NCBI GenBank assembly: GCA_023101885.1
Contig: JALPQD010000359.1
Location: forward strand, 1,302,001-1,366,000
Source of the DNA: Typhlomys cinereus
Lineage: Eukaryota > Chordata > Mammalia > Rodentia > Platacanthomyidae
Length of the DNA stretch: 64,000 nt
Reading direction: 5' to 3'
The position numbers and the translations under genes are program-made. Positions 21,266 to 33,860 of this stretch are shown here, piece after piece. Under the pieces are notes generated by a model. The model ran no database searches. It was not told the origin of the DNA and saw nothing but the letters and a program-made list of their open reading frames with translations. How positions within the stretch are numbered: the stretch's first letter is position 1; every line of letters begins with the position of its first letter.

Positions 21266-23594
21266 TGCATGCATGCGCGCACATATGCATATGCACACAG
21301 TTGAATAAATAATAATTAAAAAAAGTTAAAAAAAAAAAAAAGAAAACTATAGGCCGATTTCTCTGATGAACACAGACGCAAAGATTCTCAACAAAGTTTT
21401 AGCAAATCGGATTCAAAAACATATCAAAAAGATTATTCACGGGGACCAAGTAGGCTTCATCCCCGGCACACAAGGTTGGTTCAACATACAAAAATCAATA
21501 AATGTAATTCATCATGTAAACCAGTCCAAAGTCCAAGACCACATGATACTCTCGATAGATGCAGAAAAAGCTTTTGACAAGATCCAACAGCCTTTTATGA
21601 TCAAAACGCTAGAGACAGTAGGAATGGAAGGAACCTTTCTCAATATAATAAAAGCTGTATACAAAAAGCCCACAGCAAGGATTATGCTCAATGGGGAACA
21701 ATTGGAAGCATTCCCACTTCGATCAGGAACTAGACAAGGCTGTCCCCTCTCACCACTTCTATTCAATATTGTACTTGAAGTCTTAGCTGAAGCCATAAGA
21801 CAAGAAAGGGACATAAGAGGGATTCAAATCGGCAAGGAAGAAGTCAAGTTATCACTATTTGCAGATGACATGATCTCATACCTGAGTGATCCCAAAAACT
21901 CCACCAGGAAGCTCCTGGAACTAATACAGAAGTTCAGCAGGGTGGCAGGATATAAAATAAATGTGCAAAAATCAGAGGCCTTCCTATGTGCCCAGAATGA
22001 AAGAAGTGAAAAAGCCCTGAGAAAAACAATCCCATTTACTATAGCCCCTAAAAAAATGAAATACCTTGGTATAAACCTAACCAAGGAGGTAAAAGACCTT
22101 TACAATGAAAACTTTAAAACCCTCAAGAAAGAAATTGTAGTAGACGCCAGAAGGTGGAAAGACCTCCCGTGTTCCTGGATTGGCAGAATCAACATCGTAA
22201 AAATGACCATCTTACCAAAGGCAATATACAAATTTAACGCTATACCAATTAAAAATCCCAAAGCAAGTCTTCAAAGAAGTTGACCAAACAATCTCAAAAT
22301 TCATATGGAGGCACAAAAGACCCAGGATAGCAAGGACAATCCTAAGTAACAAAAACACTGCTGGAGGTATCACCATACCAAAACCTTCATAATTCATAGT
22401 TATAAAAGAAGCCTGGAACTGGCTCCAAAATAGACACACAGATCAATGGATAAGTGTTGAGGACCCAGATATAAGCCCATAAAACTACAGCCATTTGATC
22501 TTTGACAAAGGGGCCCCAAAAATTCAATGGAAAAAGAACAATATCTCCAACAAATGGTGCTGGCCAAACTGGATCTCCACATGCAGAAGATTAAAACTGG
22601 ACCAATACTTGTTGCCATGTACAAGACTTAATTCCAAATGGATCAAGAACCTTGATATAAGGCCAGAGACTATAAAAACCATAGTTGAAAGGTTAGGGAA
22701 CTCCGTTGAACTGATTGGGCTAGGCCAACAGTTCCTACACAGACATCCAATAGCACAGTCACTGCAACCAATTCTCAACAGATGGGATCTTGTGAAATTA
22801 AAGAGCTTCTGTTTAGATAAAGAGATTGCAACTCAAGCAGAAGGCAACCCACACAATGGGAGAAAATCTTCACTAACCACATAGCTGATAGAGTTCTATT
22901 ATCCAGAGTGCACAAAGAACTTAGAAAACTAAACACCAAGGAAACAAATGGCCCAATTAAAAAATGGGCCCTGGAACTTAAAAGAAACTTTACTAGGGAT
23001 GAAACTAAAATGTCTAATAAATATCTTAAAAAATGCTCCACATCCTTAGCCATCAGGGAAATGCAAATCAGAACTTCCCTAAGATATCATCTCACCTTTG
23101 TCAGGATGGCAAAAATCCACAATACAAACAACACCAAATGCTGGAGAGGATGTGGAGAGAGGGGAACTCTCCTACATTGTTGGTGGGAATGCAGGCTCAT
23201 ACAAACACTCTGGCGAGCTGTCTGGTGATTCTTAAAGAAGTTAAAGATTGAAATGCCATATGACCGAGCTATTCCTCTTTTGGGAATAACCCCCCCCCCA
23301 TACAGCAAAAATTCACCTCAATAGCACAAGCACGGCTATGTTCATAGCAGCACTGTTTACAATACCAAAATCATGGTATCAACCCAAATGTTGAACAGTT
23401 GACGAGTGGATAAGTAAAAGTGGTATATCTATATAATGGAGTACTACTCAGCCATCAAAAATGATGAATTAATGCAATTTGCCATGAAATGGATGGAATT
23501 AGAAACAATTATATTGACTGAAGTATTCCATACCCAGAAAATTAAGTGCCATATGTACTCCCTAAAGGTGGTTCCTATTACCAAACCCATTTAG
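19562..23594 (+). pseudogene. L1-B ORF2 (endonuclease / reverse transcriptase), decayed and SINE-interrupted
   Basis: Begins ATGTCCAGAATTAAA and ends at TAG 23,592-23,594 (PITKPI). The endonuclease region carries several stops, for example TAA near 19,642 where L1-C has CAA, and TGA near 20,217 in the SDHH motif region. A SINE sits at about 21,042-21,345. Directly after it a 305-codon block (21,366-22,283) is fully open. It includes TRQGCPLSP and FADD and is much closer to L1-A than the endonuclease region is. The C-terminal region has the [18 protein letters not shown] motif, then a frame break. No function is expected. Confidence 0.9.
21042..21345 (+). mobile_element. 5'-truncated B2-like SINE inside L1-B ORF2
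   Basis: It begins in box A (CAGGGGTTAAGCC), lacking roughly the first 17 bases of the family, and includes the body, a CA run and TGCATGCATG, and an AATAAATAAT plus A tail. No target duplication is visible. A few tens of bases of ORF2 present in L1-A and L1-C are missing at the junction, so the insertion or a later event removed target sequence. Confidence 0.82.
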
Positions 23595-24610
23595 AAACAC
23601 ACACAAAGATAAATCTCTGTAATACCTCAGTAATTGCAAAGATTATAAACAGGAAAGAAGGGGAAGGAGGGACACACCAATAACAAGGAGAGAGGGGATC
23701 ATGCTACAGCAGAGATAATAGGCCACCATCAAGGACTGCAATTAAGTAATGAGTCATCTGGCTAAGTTCACTTTCCTTCCTTATCATTTACAACTGATGG
23801 AGTATGATCTCACCAGAAGGGGAGGACATATAGACTGGCAGATTAAAAAGTAACCATTTTGCAAATGGGATGATTGACCCCTCCCTCACTGTGGTTTCCT
23901 ACTTTTATTACATCTATCTTTGAATATACTCTTATAACAAGACTCTAGTTTAACAGCTTTTTATCTCTGGCCAGAGTGTGACATCCAATACTCATCAGGA
24001 TGGAGTGAAGGGCATTGCAGGAGCAGCAAAACTGAAAAAAAACCAACAAACCATAATCCAGAACATCAGAGACTCTATACCAATCACCTGGAACTAGGCC
24101 AGCCTAATCTCATCCCATCCAGAAGCTCAGGGAAATTTGAGGAAGAGGGGGTGGTAAGATTGTAAGAGCACAAGGATGGGAGGAGCAATGATATGCAAGA
24201 TACTCCACACAAGTTAGGGCCGAAGCAATCATAATTGGACTTTGAGTGCCCTGCGCAATGTCCAACACACTATTGACCCCACAAAGTCTACCATTTGCTA
24301 AAGGCACTAGGATCCTTGGAGGCAAGGGATTGACATCCACAGTAGTGTTCCTATGCTTAAGGGAAACACAGGAAAGGGTTCTGGGAAATGCCACTGGGTC
24401 TTTGCACCTCATCGGAGAAGAGGACCCAGAGGAGAGTTTTGCATCCATATTAAAGGATGTTCTGGGGATGGGAGGGGAGGCACTGGGGGATGGAGAGGAA
24501 GGGGGGAGGGGAGGGGGGCCACAGGGTGGTGGGAGGTTGGAAGGAGGGAGGGAACCAGTGTACCTGTTAAGTTTGTATGAGTGGAAATAAAAAAAAAGAT
24601 ATATTAAAAA
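23595..24610 (+). other. L1-B 3' UTR
   Basis: About 1 kb from the ORF2 stop to the A-rich tail. The strongly purine/G-rich block at about 24,460-24,550 is shared with every young L1 3' end here, and the tail is AAATAAAAAAAAAGATATATTAAAAAA. Confidence 0.85.
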
Positions 24611-24625
24611 AGAACATAAAAAGTG
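24611..24625. repeat. Right target-site duplication of L1-B
   Basis: AGAACATAAAAAGTG, one mismatch from 17,367-17,381. Confidence 0.8.
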
Positions 24626-25668
24626 ATTACTGATAACACCTTTGGGTCACCATATGTATGCGTACTCAAGTATGCTTCATGTACACACGTGCACCCACCA
24701 CTTACAAATGCACAAACATATATAAAGTAAAAAATGTCAAATTTAGATAATTCGAATCACATAAAAGCATAAACTTATAGGTTCTTAAAATATTTATGAA
24801 CAAAATTATCAATATATGCAATTACTTGCCAATCTTTTGGTCTTTTGAACTTCAGAGTCTGATTATTACATGCTCCTTGACTGAAGTTTTCAAAGTTGGT
24901 CAATATTACAGAAAATAAATTTATGATGCCATTTTATATTGCTAAAAACAAGAATATATGCAACCAAGCAAGTAAAAATATTCTAAACTTCTGAACTAAA
25001 CTAAAAATGTCTGATAGAGTCTGGAATATTTCCCAGAAAGACTCCATTGAAAGCAGGTTACCATGGTGATTTGCAAAAATGTGGAATGAAGTTCATTTCA
25101 TGATAATTGCTACATATTTGCAGCTGAAGAGCATCTTTCAGTTTCAGTCTCAGACTTTGAGACCATAATAATAGCTCTGGAATCTGAGTTGTATATTTAA
25201 ACCTGTAATACTGTGTAGAGACATATCTAATTCTGTGGAGATTCTTTTTATGTGGTGACCAACATGATAATTTTTAAGAGCATATTCTTATTTATTGGCA
25301 AATCTGTGTAAAGCTCATTGTGATTACATTTCACTGATTCTTAAAAACAATGTACAATGACTGTAAATCAGTTTTGATATAAAAGGAAAGCATTTAATTT
25401 TAAAACTCTCCTCCTTCAGGAGGAATGCTGAATTTAATTTTGAAGCAGCTGAGTGCTCTTGCTTTGTAATTATTTCTGAAGTTCATGGTCTAATGCCAAC
25501 TTTTGTGAATTAATAATAAGTTTTGATAAATTGTGCCAAAATCAGAAAGTTGGTTCCTTGAAAATTTCTTTTAACTCCTTGGAGATGGCTTATTGTTAAA
25601 TGCTCTATGTAAAAAGCTGCTAATTTACATCGAATTATGGACTATTTGTACTATGATTATAGTATAAT
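24626..25668. other. AT-rich intergenic sequence, nothing recognised
   Basis: No repeat or gene signature. It could be unique sequence; cross-species conservation is unknown. Confidence 0.5.
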
Positions 25669-25676
25669 AAGATTAT

Positions 25677-25943
25677 GGTCTTGAGAGATGGCTCAGGGTT
25701 AAGACTTCCACTTCATAAGCAGAAGGTCCTGAGTTAGGATCCCGGATCCCATGTAAAAATGCTAGGCAGGAATTACAGCAGCCCACACTTTTCTGGCTCT
25801 CAAAGGCCAAGCCTAGGAAATCCTAGAGGGAAGCAAGAAAGAGATGGAAGCATTCCAAGATGACTCCTAAAGTCACCCTTGGGTCTCCACACCCAAAAGT
25901 AGTGCCTTTTGATACACATAGACAAAAGTAAATTGATTTTAAA
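25677..25943 (+). mobile_element. Old B2-like SINE, older subfamily
   Basis: A tRNA-like head (GAGAGATGGCTCAGGGTTAAG, then GAAGGTCCTGAGTTAGGATCC) followed by a body related to but longer than the young copies. It is flanked by a short AAGATTAT repeat at 25,669-25,676 and 25,944-25,951, consistent with a target duplication. It shares body blocks with the copy at 56,650. Confidence 0.8.
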
Positions 25944-26011
25944 AAGATTATATAATAAATGCAAAACATTAAGTAATTATATTAAAAGAGTTATGTTAAT
26001 ATTGCTTCTTT

Positions 26012-26305
26012 TTTTTTAATTTTTTTATTATTATTTATTCAACTGTGTGCATATGCATGTGTATGTGTGTGCGCGCGTCTGCGTGTGTGTGTCTGTGTAT
26101 GTGTAGAACCACGGACAAATTCAAGAACCACCATGGGCACCTCCACCTCCTTCTGCCCCGGGATTCACAGGCTCCGCCCTACCAGGACCAGAAGCGCAGG
26201 CTGCCCCCGCTTCCGCCTGGCGTCTATACGTGGGATCTGGGATCCGAACTCAGGACCTTCCGCCTGCAAGGCAGAGGCTTAACCCCTGAGCCACCTCTCC
26301 AGCCC
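26012..26305 (-). mobile_element. Full-length B2-like SINE, minus strand
   Basis: The reverse complement of the young SINE family, head at 26,305 and A-rich tail at about 26,012. It is flanked by a perfect 15-bp duplication, TAATATTGCTTCTTT, at 25,997-26,011 and 26,306-26,320. The open frames across it are SINE translations, not genes. Confidence 0.92.
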
Positions 26306-26320
26306 TAATATTGCTTCTTT

Positions 26321-27195
26321 AAAATATTGTTTCTTTAAATTTTCAAAAGTTGTCATTTAAAATAATGTTAAATACAAGAATGACATAGACACTAAATCCT
26401 CACAGTAATATTATGGAGGAGGTTACTGTTATCATTCATTTTGTACATGAGGAAATCAAAGAATAAAGACATGAAGTAATTAGTTTAAAATCACGTGGTA
26501 GAATAAAAGACAAGAAGTCAGACTCAAAGCAATGCTGCAAGTCTGCTTTGAAGCATTTGCATCCACAATTTATAAAACAAAAGTAGAGACACAAAAAGAC
26601 CAAGAAATAGCAGAACTTCCAGATGGCAAAGTGGAATTTAGTGTGTTTTTAAAATATTTCACTTATAAGAGAGAGAGAAAGAGAGAGAATGTGACAACTT
26701 AGTTATGATGCATGGTTAGGTGTCAAAGAATAACTTTCACTTTTCTCTCCTTCCACCACCTAGCCATCAGAAATTGAACTTATGACTACATGTTTACACA
26801 AAGGCACCTTTACCTATTAGACTACCTCACTGACCCTTAGGTTTTCTTTGTGGTTCTAAATCTAGAGACACTCTATTAGAATTTATGATCTTTGACTTGA
26901 AAGTAAACTGAATGTCCATATCTGCCTTATCATTTAGGAAACAAAAACTGCAGAACTATTGAGGACTTGCCTTAACTAAATCATTCTTCACAGTTGTACC
27001 TAAAGCTGAATTCTCACTTGTGAAAGTGACACCTGTCTGGAACTGGTATACATCTCAAATATTTACTTATAATAAGCCAAAGTGAGTGAGACTGGTATTG
27101 AAATGATTCTTTGGACTACTTATAATTTTGCAATTTATTAAAGATGAAAGAAAACTTGAACATTAATCAGATGGACATGGTTTTCTATTTTACAT
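26321..27195. other. AT-rich intergenic sequence containing an old SINE
   Basis: Apart from the degraded tRNA-type SINE at 26,640-26,845, nothing is recognised. Confidence 0.5.
26640..26845 (-). mobile_element. Degraded tRNA-derived SINE with a GA-rich 3' region
   Basis: On the minus strand the head reads GGGTCAGTGAGGTAGTCTAATAG...GGTAAAGGTGCC with a box-B-like AAGTTCAATTTC. The other end carries a GAGAGAGAAAGAGAGAGA tract (on the plus strand near 26,670-26,688). This is a different and older SINE family from the B2-like copies. Confidence 0.55.
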
Positions 27196-27214
27196 AAAAT
27201 TTACATTATATCTT

Positions 27215-27251
27215 TTTTAAATATTTTTTATTTATTCAATTGTGCCTGTAT

Positions 27252-27302
<51 letters not shown>

Positions 27303-27513
27303 ACCATGGATGAATTCGAGAACCACTATGGATGCCTCCATCTCCTCCTTGTTTACTCTGCCCCGGGATTCACAGGCTCTGCCCTACTAGGACCGGAAAC
27401 GCAGGCCGCCCCTGCTTCTGCCCGGCGTCTATACGTGGGGTCTAGGATCTGAACTCAGGACCTTCCACCTGCAAGGCAGAGGCTTAACCCCTGAGCCACC
27501 TCTCCAGCCCCCC
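27215..27513 (-). mobile_element. Full-length B2-like SINE, minus strand
   Basis: Head at 27,513 (GGGGGCTGGAGAGGTGGCTC on the minus strand) and tail at 27,215. A (TG)n run at about 27,258-27,298 is the SINE's own CA tract, expanded. It is flanked by a perfect 19-bp duplication, AAAATTTACATTATATCTT, at 27,196-27,214 and 27,514-27,532. Confidence 0.92.
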
Positions 27514-27532
27514 AAAATTTACATTATATCTT

Positions 27533-28415
27533 GAGTGAATATGTTATGCTACCCAATTCAGAACACATTCAATGTTTTACAGGGCTGACTAAACTTTTGA
27601 TTCTAGTAGTCAATGCTGAGAATGCCATTTGCATAAATGCATAGTATAAAAAACCTGCAAAAGCAGATTTAAGGTCATTTCAGAAATTATTGCAAATCCT
27701 GTCCCAAACCTAAGTCAAATTTCATGTAATGACATTTTATAAAGAAAAAAATCAAGTTGACAACTCAAACACCAATTTTTAAAACCAAATATTCTAAAAA
27801 AATGCAGTACAAATGTGTAAAATTTTAAACCTGCTGAATAAAGTTGGTGAGACTATGAAAGAACTCTTTGTTCTCTGTAGTTAAAATGTTGTTTCTATAA
27901 GAGAAAGAAACTTCATATACTAAAAACACCCTGATTCACAATATCTAGTAACTGAATAAGCAAGTGCCAGACAGTACTCACTGTTGCCTAGAGTGGAGAC
28001 TGTCTGGTGACCAGTGTGTATATTGTGAGAGGAGAGCTGCAGCCACAGTGAACTCTTGTAATAAAACGTGGGCAACATTGCCTGAAACACCTGGGATTCA
28101 TTACACTTGTGAGATTTCATTCATTTTAATCACTGCACATTCAGAAATCTTTTAGTATCTCCAATATTCCTTAGATCCTCATATACAGAGATGCAATACA
28201 TATGGTCTGGTGACCATTCAAAAAGTCATGTTCCAGTTGACATAGATAATAGAAACACTTTGTGTAGTTTAGGAAAGTCTAGTATAGTGTATAAAATGCA
28301 TACTTTTTAATCTTATTGGAAGTTTATATTTAAATAAATAGGAACAAGTAGATGCCACCAATACCTACATATTTTCTTTGAGAGTTTCATTCATAAATAC
28401 AATGAACTTAAGGCT
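27533..28415. other. AT-rich intergenic sequence, nothing recognised
   Basis: No gene or repeat signature that I can support. Confidence 0.45.
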
Positions 28416-28935
28416 TTTTTTTTTTACTATTTATTAACTGATCCCATCCCCCTCATTCTCCTATTAGAAATCTTTTTACTCAGCCAGTCTCCCTCCTACT
28501 TTTGTGTGTGTGCATGTGTATATGAGAGAGAGAGAGAGAGAGAGAATTTCATCAAGGTTGCTTATATTGGTATGTGACTGAGAACTTAATGGATCATGTA
28601 TACCATGTAAATACATCAATGAAGAAAATAGCTCTGTTTCCCATAGCCAGCATTAGCTATCATTAATCTCCCAAGAAAAGGTAGTGCCTTATGAGTTCTT
28701 ACCCCTTCCATGGTGAAAGGTTGACAGGCCCAATCTTGTATAGTTCTTGAAAGATTAAACACAGGGAGTTCATGGGTGAACAGTTCTCTCATGTGCAGAA
28801 GATGATATTTGGTGGCACATCTTCCTGCCCTCTAACGTCTGCATTCTTTCTGCCCCTTCTTCTGTGATGTTTCCTGAGCCTTGTGGCAGGGGAGAGGGTA
28901 GTGAGTTAGTGAAGAGGGTGGTGAGTTAGTGGTCC
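28416..28935 (-). mobile_element. Old L1 3' UTR remnant (Lx-like), minus strand
   Basis: Blocks such as GTGATGTTTCCTGAGCCTTG, CTGCATTCTTTCTGCCCCTTC and CCATGGTGAAAGGTTGACAGG match, as I remember them, the reverse complement of old muroid L1 (Lx) 3' UTRs. A GA run lies at about 28,525-28,545. No coding part remains. Confidence 0.6.
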
Positions 28936-29822
28936 TGTTTCTGGCTTACCACTCCACAGTCACTCACTGTCACTTACTCTCTTCTCTTTGGCTAGTTGTG
29001 ATCATTTGTGTTAAATGATCTCCATTACAAAAGGAGGTTTCTCAGTTGAGAGCTGAAAGCTGCAATGACTTATGGATACAATAATATGTGTTTGAATATC
29101 ATATCCATAGAGCAAATCAGTAGTAACTTTTTCCCCCTCAGCACTCTCCATCTACAGATTCTTAGTTTGGTTTACAATTCAAGACATGATTTCTCTCCTG
29201 AAAAACAGGTCTTAAATCTAATCATAGTGAAGTTGGTATCCTCTATAAAATCGTGCTACTATTTCCCAAATGAACATCCTTTCCCAGTACAACAATATAT
29301 TCCTTAATATTGAAAGAACAAAAGAGTATTGAAATGGCTTCCTTACAAGGACCCTGCTGAGAATGACAGTATGTGTGCTCTTGCTTGAACCTGTGTTTGC
29401 ATTATCCACTCACTTTAGATCTTATTTGAGACATAATATATGATAATAAAGTAGGATGAATATTTGTATAAATATTAAATATATCTAATACAAAACTAAA
29501 CAACATGCATAATAGAAGCAAATTGTTTTAACAAATTTAAAAAACTCAAAAAAGTTCTTTAAATTTCACAGGGCAATAATTGTAAAAGAGAACTCTCTGC
29601 AAACCATTCATAATAAATACTTTACCTTTGAGTGTTGTGGAAATGCTTTATCTCCAGGGAAACAATGGGTTAGACAGTTACTGATGAAAGAAGTCTCTGA
29701 ATCATTGGTCATTGTTGATATACACAAACCAAATCCCAAACAGTTTATTATTTATTAGTTTACTTCTGAACTTTTCTTTTGAAAAATTAGCTTTTCATTT
29801 CAATGCAGCCCTAATAGTCATT
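28936..29822. other. Intergenic sequence, nothing recognised
   Basis: No gene or repeat signature that I can support. Confidence 0.45.
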
Positions 29823-29837
29823 AAAAACTTGAAAATT

Positions 29838-30118
29838 GGGGCTGGAGAGGTGGCTCAGGTGTTAAGCCTCTGCCTTGCAGGCGGAAGGTCCTGAGTTCGG
29901 ATTCTTGACCCCATGTATAGACGTCGGGCCAAAGCGGGGGCGGCCTGCGTTTCTGGTCCTGGTAGGGCGGAGCCTGTGAATCCCGGGGCAGAGTTAACAG
30001 GAGGAGGTGGAGGCATCCATGGTGGTTCTCGAATTTGTCCGTGGTTCTACACACACACACATACATACACACACGCATACACCACAATTGAATAAATAAT
30101 AAATAATAAAAAATTTTA
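29838..30118 (+). mobile_element. Full-length B2-like SINE, plus strand
   Basis: It begins GGGGCTGGAGAGGTGGCTCAGG, with box B GAGTTCGGATTC, a CA tract and an AATAAATAATAAATAATAAA tail. It is flanked by a perfect 15-bp duplication, AAAAACTTGAAAATT, at 29,823-29,837 and 30,119-30,133. Confidence 0.92.
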
Positions 30119-30359
30119 AAAAACTTGAAAATTCTTTAAAAATGAACGATTTATATGAAAATATTTTTGCTTTTATTCTGCCAATTTAATAGCAATATAT
30201 TCCTTATGGTTTGGAAAGTGTGAATGCACTTAACAGAAGAAATAATGGGATGTTATTACTTCCCAATTTGCTTCTTTTACTATATAATATTCCCAATAAA
30301 ATAATATGATATAAAGTCAGATACTGATTAAAAATCGGCAAGTAATTTAATAGACCAAA

Positions 30360-30480
30360 CCTAAGTCACATGTGGTGGTTCATGTCTATATCAAAGCACT
30401 TGGAGTGTGAAACAAAAGAATCCAACTAAGAACAAATTAGAATTCAGAGTGAGATAACTTCTCAAAACAAAAGAGATAAA
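30360..30480 (+). mobile_element. Degraded 7SL-derived (B1-like) SINE
   Basis: The sequence ATGTGGTGGTTCATGTCTATATCAAAGCACTTGGAG-like resembles the B1 start (GGTGGC/TTCATGCCT...CAGCACTTGG). It is highly diverged and has no clear tail. Confidence 0.5.
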
Positions 30481-30484
30481 ATGA

Positions 30485-31345
30485 GCCCTGAACCACTTAA
30501 CAAACTGTCCAAGCAAGCTGTGCCCACCTGTGTAATAGTGGTTCAATTTCAACAAGGACATCCTGTCCTCTGGATTTGAGCCCTGGATGGGAAGGAACCT
30601 ATGTTTGATACCATAAACCAGTTACTACCATTCCTGGTTAGTCATAAGCTCACAGGGTAAACATAGCACTGCTTTCCAAATGAAATTAAGATAACGCTGA
30701 AGTTTGTATATGCATCTATGCTTACATCCATAGACATAAGAGCTACTCTTAGTCTTAGATTGAGAAACTTCTCTTTACTGTGAATGGCAGTGCATTTGGA
30801 GTCTCGTCTCAGGTCTGAAGGTTGAAAGCTCAGTGCTGAATGAGACAGGGTTGGAATATATAAGACAGAAAATAAGGTGAAGAGCTATGAAATTCCATCA
30901 TCTAAGTGTGACACAAACATTGCAACCATGACTTACAGAAGCTGTGGCTACCTATGTTGGGCCCACATAAAATTAGCCTTTTCAAAGGTCCTAAAGGATA
31001 GGGAGGTTTTCATTGGGGTTCTTCCCCTTACTGTTGAAACACTGGCTGGTTACACATTCAGGGAGTAGGTCATTTTTTTCAGGTATGCACTTGCTGTTGA
31101 ATCCACAAGGCTCCAGTGGATGGCTCTCAAGCCAACATCACATTGATGGTCCTGATTAGGCTGGTAGGTCACATAGCAAAACAGATAGACCTTAATGCAA
31201 GAAAAAGATTTGTAGATGGAAAAGCAGGGTGGTCAGGGGTAGGAGGGGGACAACAGATGTTAGTGAAGGTAAAAGTAACTAGTGTCCATTATCTGTTTGA
31301 ATGAAATTGTTATAACCAAATCATCTTATTAAAATGTGTCACACT
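30485..31345 (+). mobile_element. Old L1 3' UTR remnant (Lx-like), plus strand
   Basis: Blocks in order resembling old muroid L1 3' UTRs: a GAGCCCTGAACCACTTAACA start, then CTCCAGTGGATGGCTCTCAA and GGTAGGTCACATAGCAAAACA, a G-rich stretch (31,230-31,260), then TTAAAATGTG near the end. There is no ORF2 coding sequence. The family assignment is from memory. Confidence 0.6.
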
Positions 31346-33860
31346 AAACTATTTATGAGGTCATTATAGCTAATTTCATCATTAAAATAAAATATGCTTT
31401 ATTAGTACATAATATTACAAGTATATTTAGATAAAATGGCATGTTTTCTGTCATAGCATAAGATTTATTGATGTAGCAGTTATAAAACACTCCAAAAAAA
31501 TCTGTCAGTAGTATGAGAATCTAGGCCATCAAACTCATGTGTTAGTTACTTCTCCTCTTATTCCCACACAAGTGTCTTACCAAACTATGATTCAAAATCA
31601 CAGGGTTTCTGCTAGTAACAGAAATAGAAGCTCCTAGTGTCAAATTGGCAAATGCCAAATATGTTATTAATTGAGATGAGAGCAAAATATTTACATCCTT
31701 TCTTATAATAAATATATTCGACAGAAGAAAATAATTAGTACATAAGTTACAACAAAATACAATACATGCTAAATTTTGAATATTTCCTATAAGAATTTTA
31801 AAAAGAACCTCCTCAGTGAGCTATTATTGAATTCTGTAAATAAATTATCCATTTCTTATTTCTTGAATGTATAGTTATTAATCATTTTAAAATATGTGTT
31901 TTCTTTATTGTGTCTGTTCTTATTAAGTATTTGAGTGTTAAGCAATACAATAATCTTATCATTTTATGGTTTTATTTCCTAGCCCTTTATTTAAAGTGTA
32001 TAATTTTTATTGAATGACTTATTCACACTAACATTTACTAGATATGCAATACTGAATACACCTATCTGACTTTTCTCTGCTTGCACCAAGAATCAAGTAT
32101 CATTCGGAGTTCCTACATGAATGGCCACACTTCAGTCCATTACCCACAATTTATTGTACATCTCATATACTAGCCACACAGGTACAGAGAAAGGAAACAG
32201 AAGAAGATTCTCTTCAGAAGATATTGGAGTTTCTGTTTTCTGGTTTCTCTTATTTTTATAAAAGAGCAAAATATGGTATTTTTCATTATTCACTAGAGGT
32301 TTACATATAACTTTTTTATATGTGATGATTCTGACACAATTTTTCATCTTCAAGGACATGCATGTGTTAAATTGTAATAGAGGAAGCACTTCCATTCTTT
32401 TTCATCATGATCCAACTGCTAACTTCTGGGTACTAGGAAAGGCTGATAGATGGCCTCTACTGACCGATGTAGATACAGCCTCTGCTAAAGACTCCCTGAC
32501 ATAAACTATCAAGTTGTTTTTTATTATTTAATGACATCTATTGATTCACAGAAACAAAATTGATTATAATAAGGTAATATTTTGACCAGATCACCGTTTT
32601 TGCAGATAGGAGGAATTGAAAACTTCCTGGAAAATCTTTGTTCCCCAAAGAACATGATTTAACAAATTATGAAAATCAGCTTTGTATTACTATCAAGGCC
32701 ATTCAGTTCCATGCTTGCTATTTTTTAAAGTTACTTTCTCAGAATAGAAATTTATGTGACCTCTATTTATTACATTCTCCTCTATTTGTCATATCAAGTG
32801 TGACTGTCTTACACTAGGTGAAAACTCCCAATAATTGTGTTTCAACAAGTAATTGATAAAATATTTGTCCTTTCTCAGATACATGTCAGTGTATTTTCTG
32901 TGAAGTCAGTATTGTAACAGGCATGCAATACTGAGATAATTTTTGTTAAGAAAGTGCTTTCCTTGTAGACAGCAGCATGTTGAAGCTTCATTTGCCATCT
33001 ATTCAGAAATGTGCTGAGTTGGCACTTGCTTGGCAGCGAGACTCCGTCGCACAATTGCAGAACCACTTATTCAATTTAGAGAGTGCTGCAGTCTAATCCA
33101 ACATGATATTTAAACAATATAGAAGCTTTTCAGAAAAGGAAAATAAGAAGATCTGTATTTGTGTCAAACTAAATTATACAAAATACTGATATAATGTTTT
33201 ATAAATAGGAAAAGCTCTGTAAATCGTTATGAGTGCCAGTGGTATCTGTCGTTTCTTCCTTTGAACTGTTCATTGCATAGTCTTTTCATCTGAAAAGTAA
33301 TGGCTAAGAATCAGATCTTTTTGTGTTCTTAAAAAGCATGTAAGTTATTTTGTGGTTCCATGAAGTACTGAAAGGTGTCCCTTCCACATAGATTAACTTC
33401 AAGAATATGTTCACAAGCTCTCATTGCTAAATTTGGCAGTTGAAAAATAAATACAGGACCAACTACACAGTTTTCATGGATGCTAGATCTTCTCTAGGAA
33501 ATCAATGTCCTAAAACAGTTAAACTTTAAATAGACTTGTGTTATTTTGGTTTTGATACATTCTGTGTCAATTAGTAATTTATCTTTATATTGAAATGGAA
33601 TTCATTGGTCAAAATTGTGTGTGTGTGTATATATATATACATATTCAGAAAATTAAATCATTTAACTGAATATCTAAGATTCTATTGTCAAATAACAAGA
33701 AGAAAAAGGACAATCAATTTTTAGTAGATACAGTGAGTGGATTATATTGTCTAGTTAATAATAAATGTCCTTGAAGTTTATGATATTTAAAGAATGGTGA
33801 TGTCAAAATTGTTCATTCAAAACACAAAAGAATATGTAAAGTGCCTGCTATAGATGACAC
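31346..33860. other. AT-rich intergenic sequence, nothing recognised
   Basis: Long AT-rich sequence with a short TG/TA microsatellite at about 33,617-33,639. No gene is recognised. Confidence 0.5.

Larger units (their letters stand above)
17382..24610 (+). mobile_element. Older full-length L1 (L1-B), plus strand, with two nested SINEs
   Basis: A complete L1 from 5' UTR to A-rich tail, bounded by a 15-bp target duplication with one mismatch. The order is 5' UTR (17,382-18,456, split by a SINE), ORF1 remnant (18,457-19,504), ORF2 remnant (19,562-23,594, split by a second SINE) and 3' UTR (23,595-24,610). Many nonsense and frameshift changes show it is older than L1-A. The removed-SINE length is about 6.6 kb. 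Confidence 0.9.

Noticed and set aside
26045..26308. Cysteine-rich open frames starting in TG repeats (also at 21,002, 27,240, 29,821 and 18,192)
   Set aside because: All are translations of the B2-like SINE and its CA/TG tract.
25677..30118. Regularly recurring similar units, as in an array
   Set aside because: The units are dispersed SINEs in both orientations with different target duplications, not a CRISPR or satellite array.
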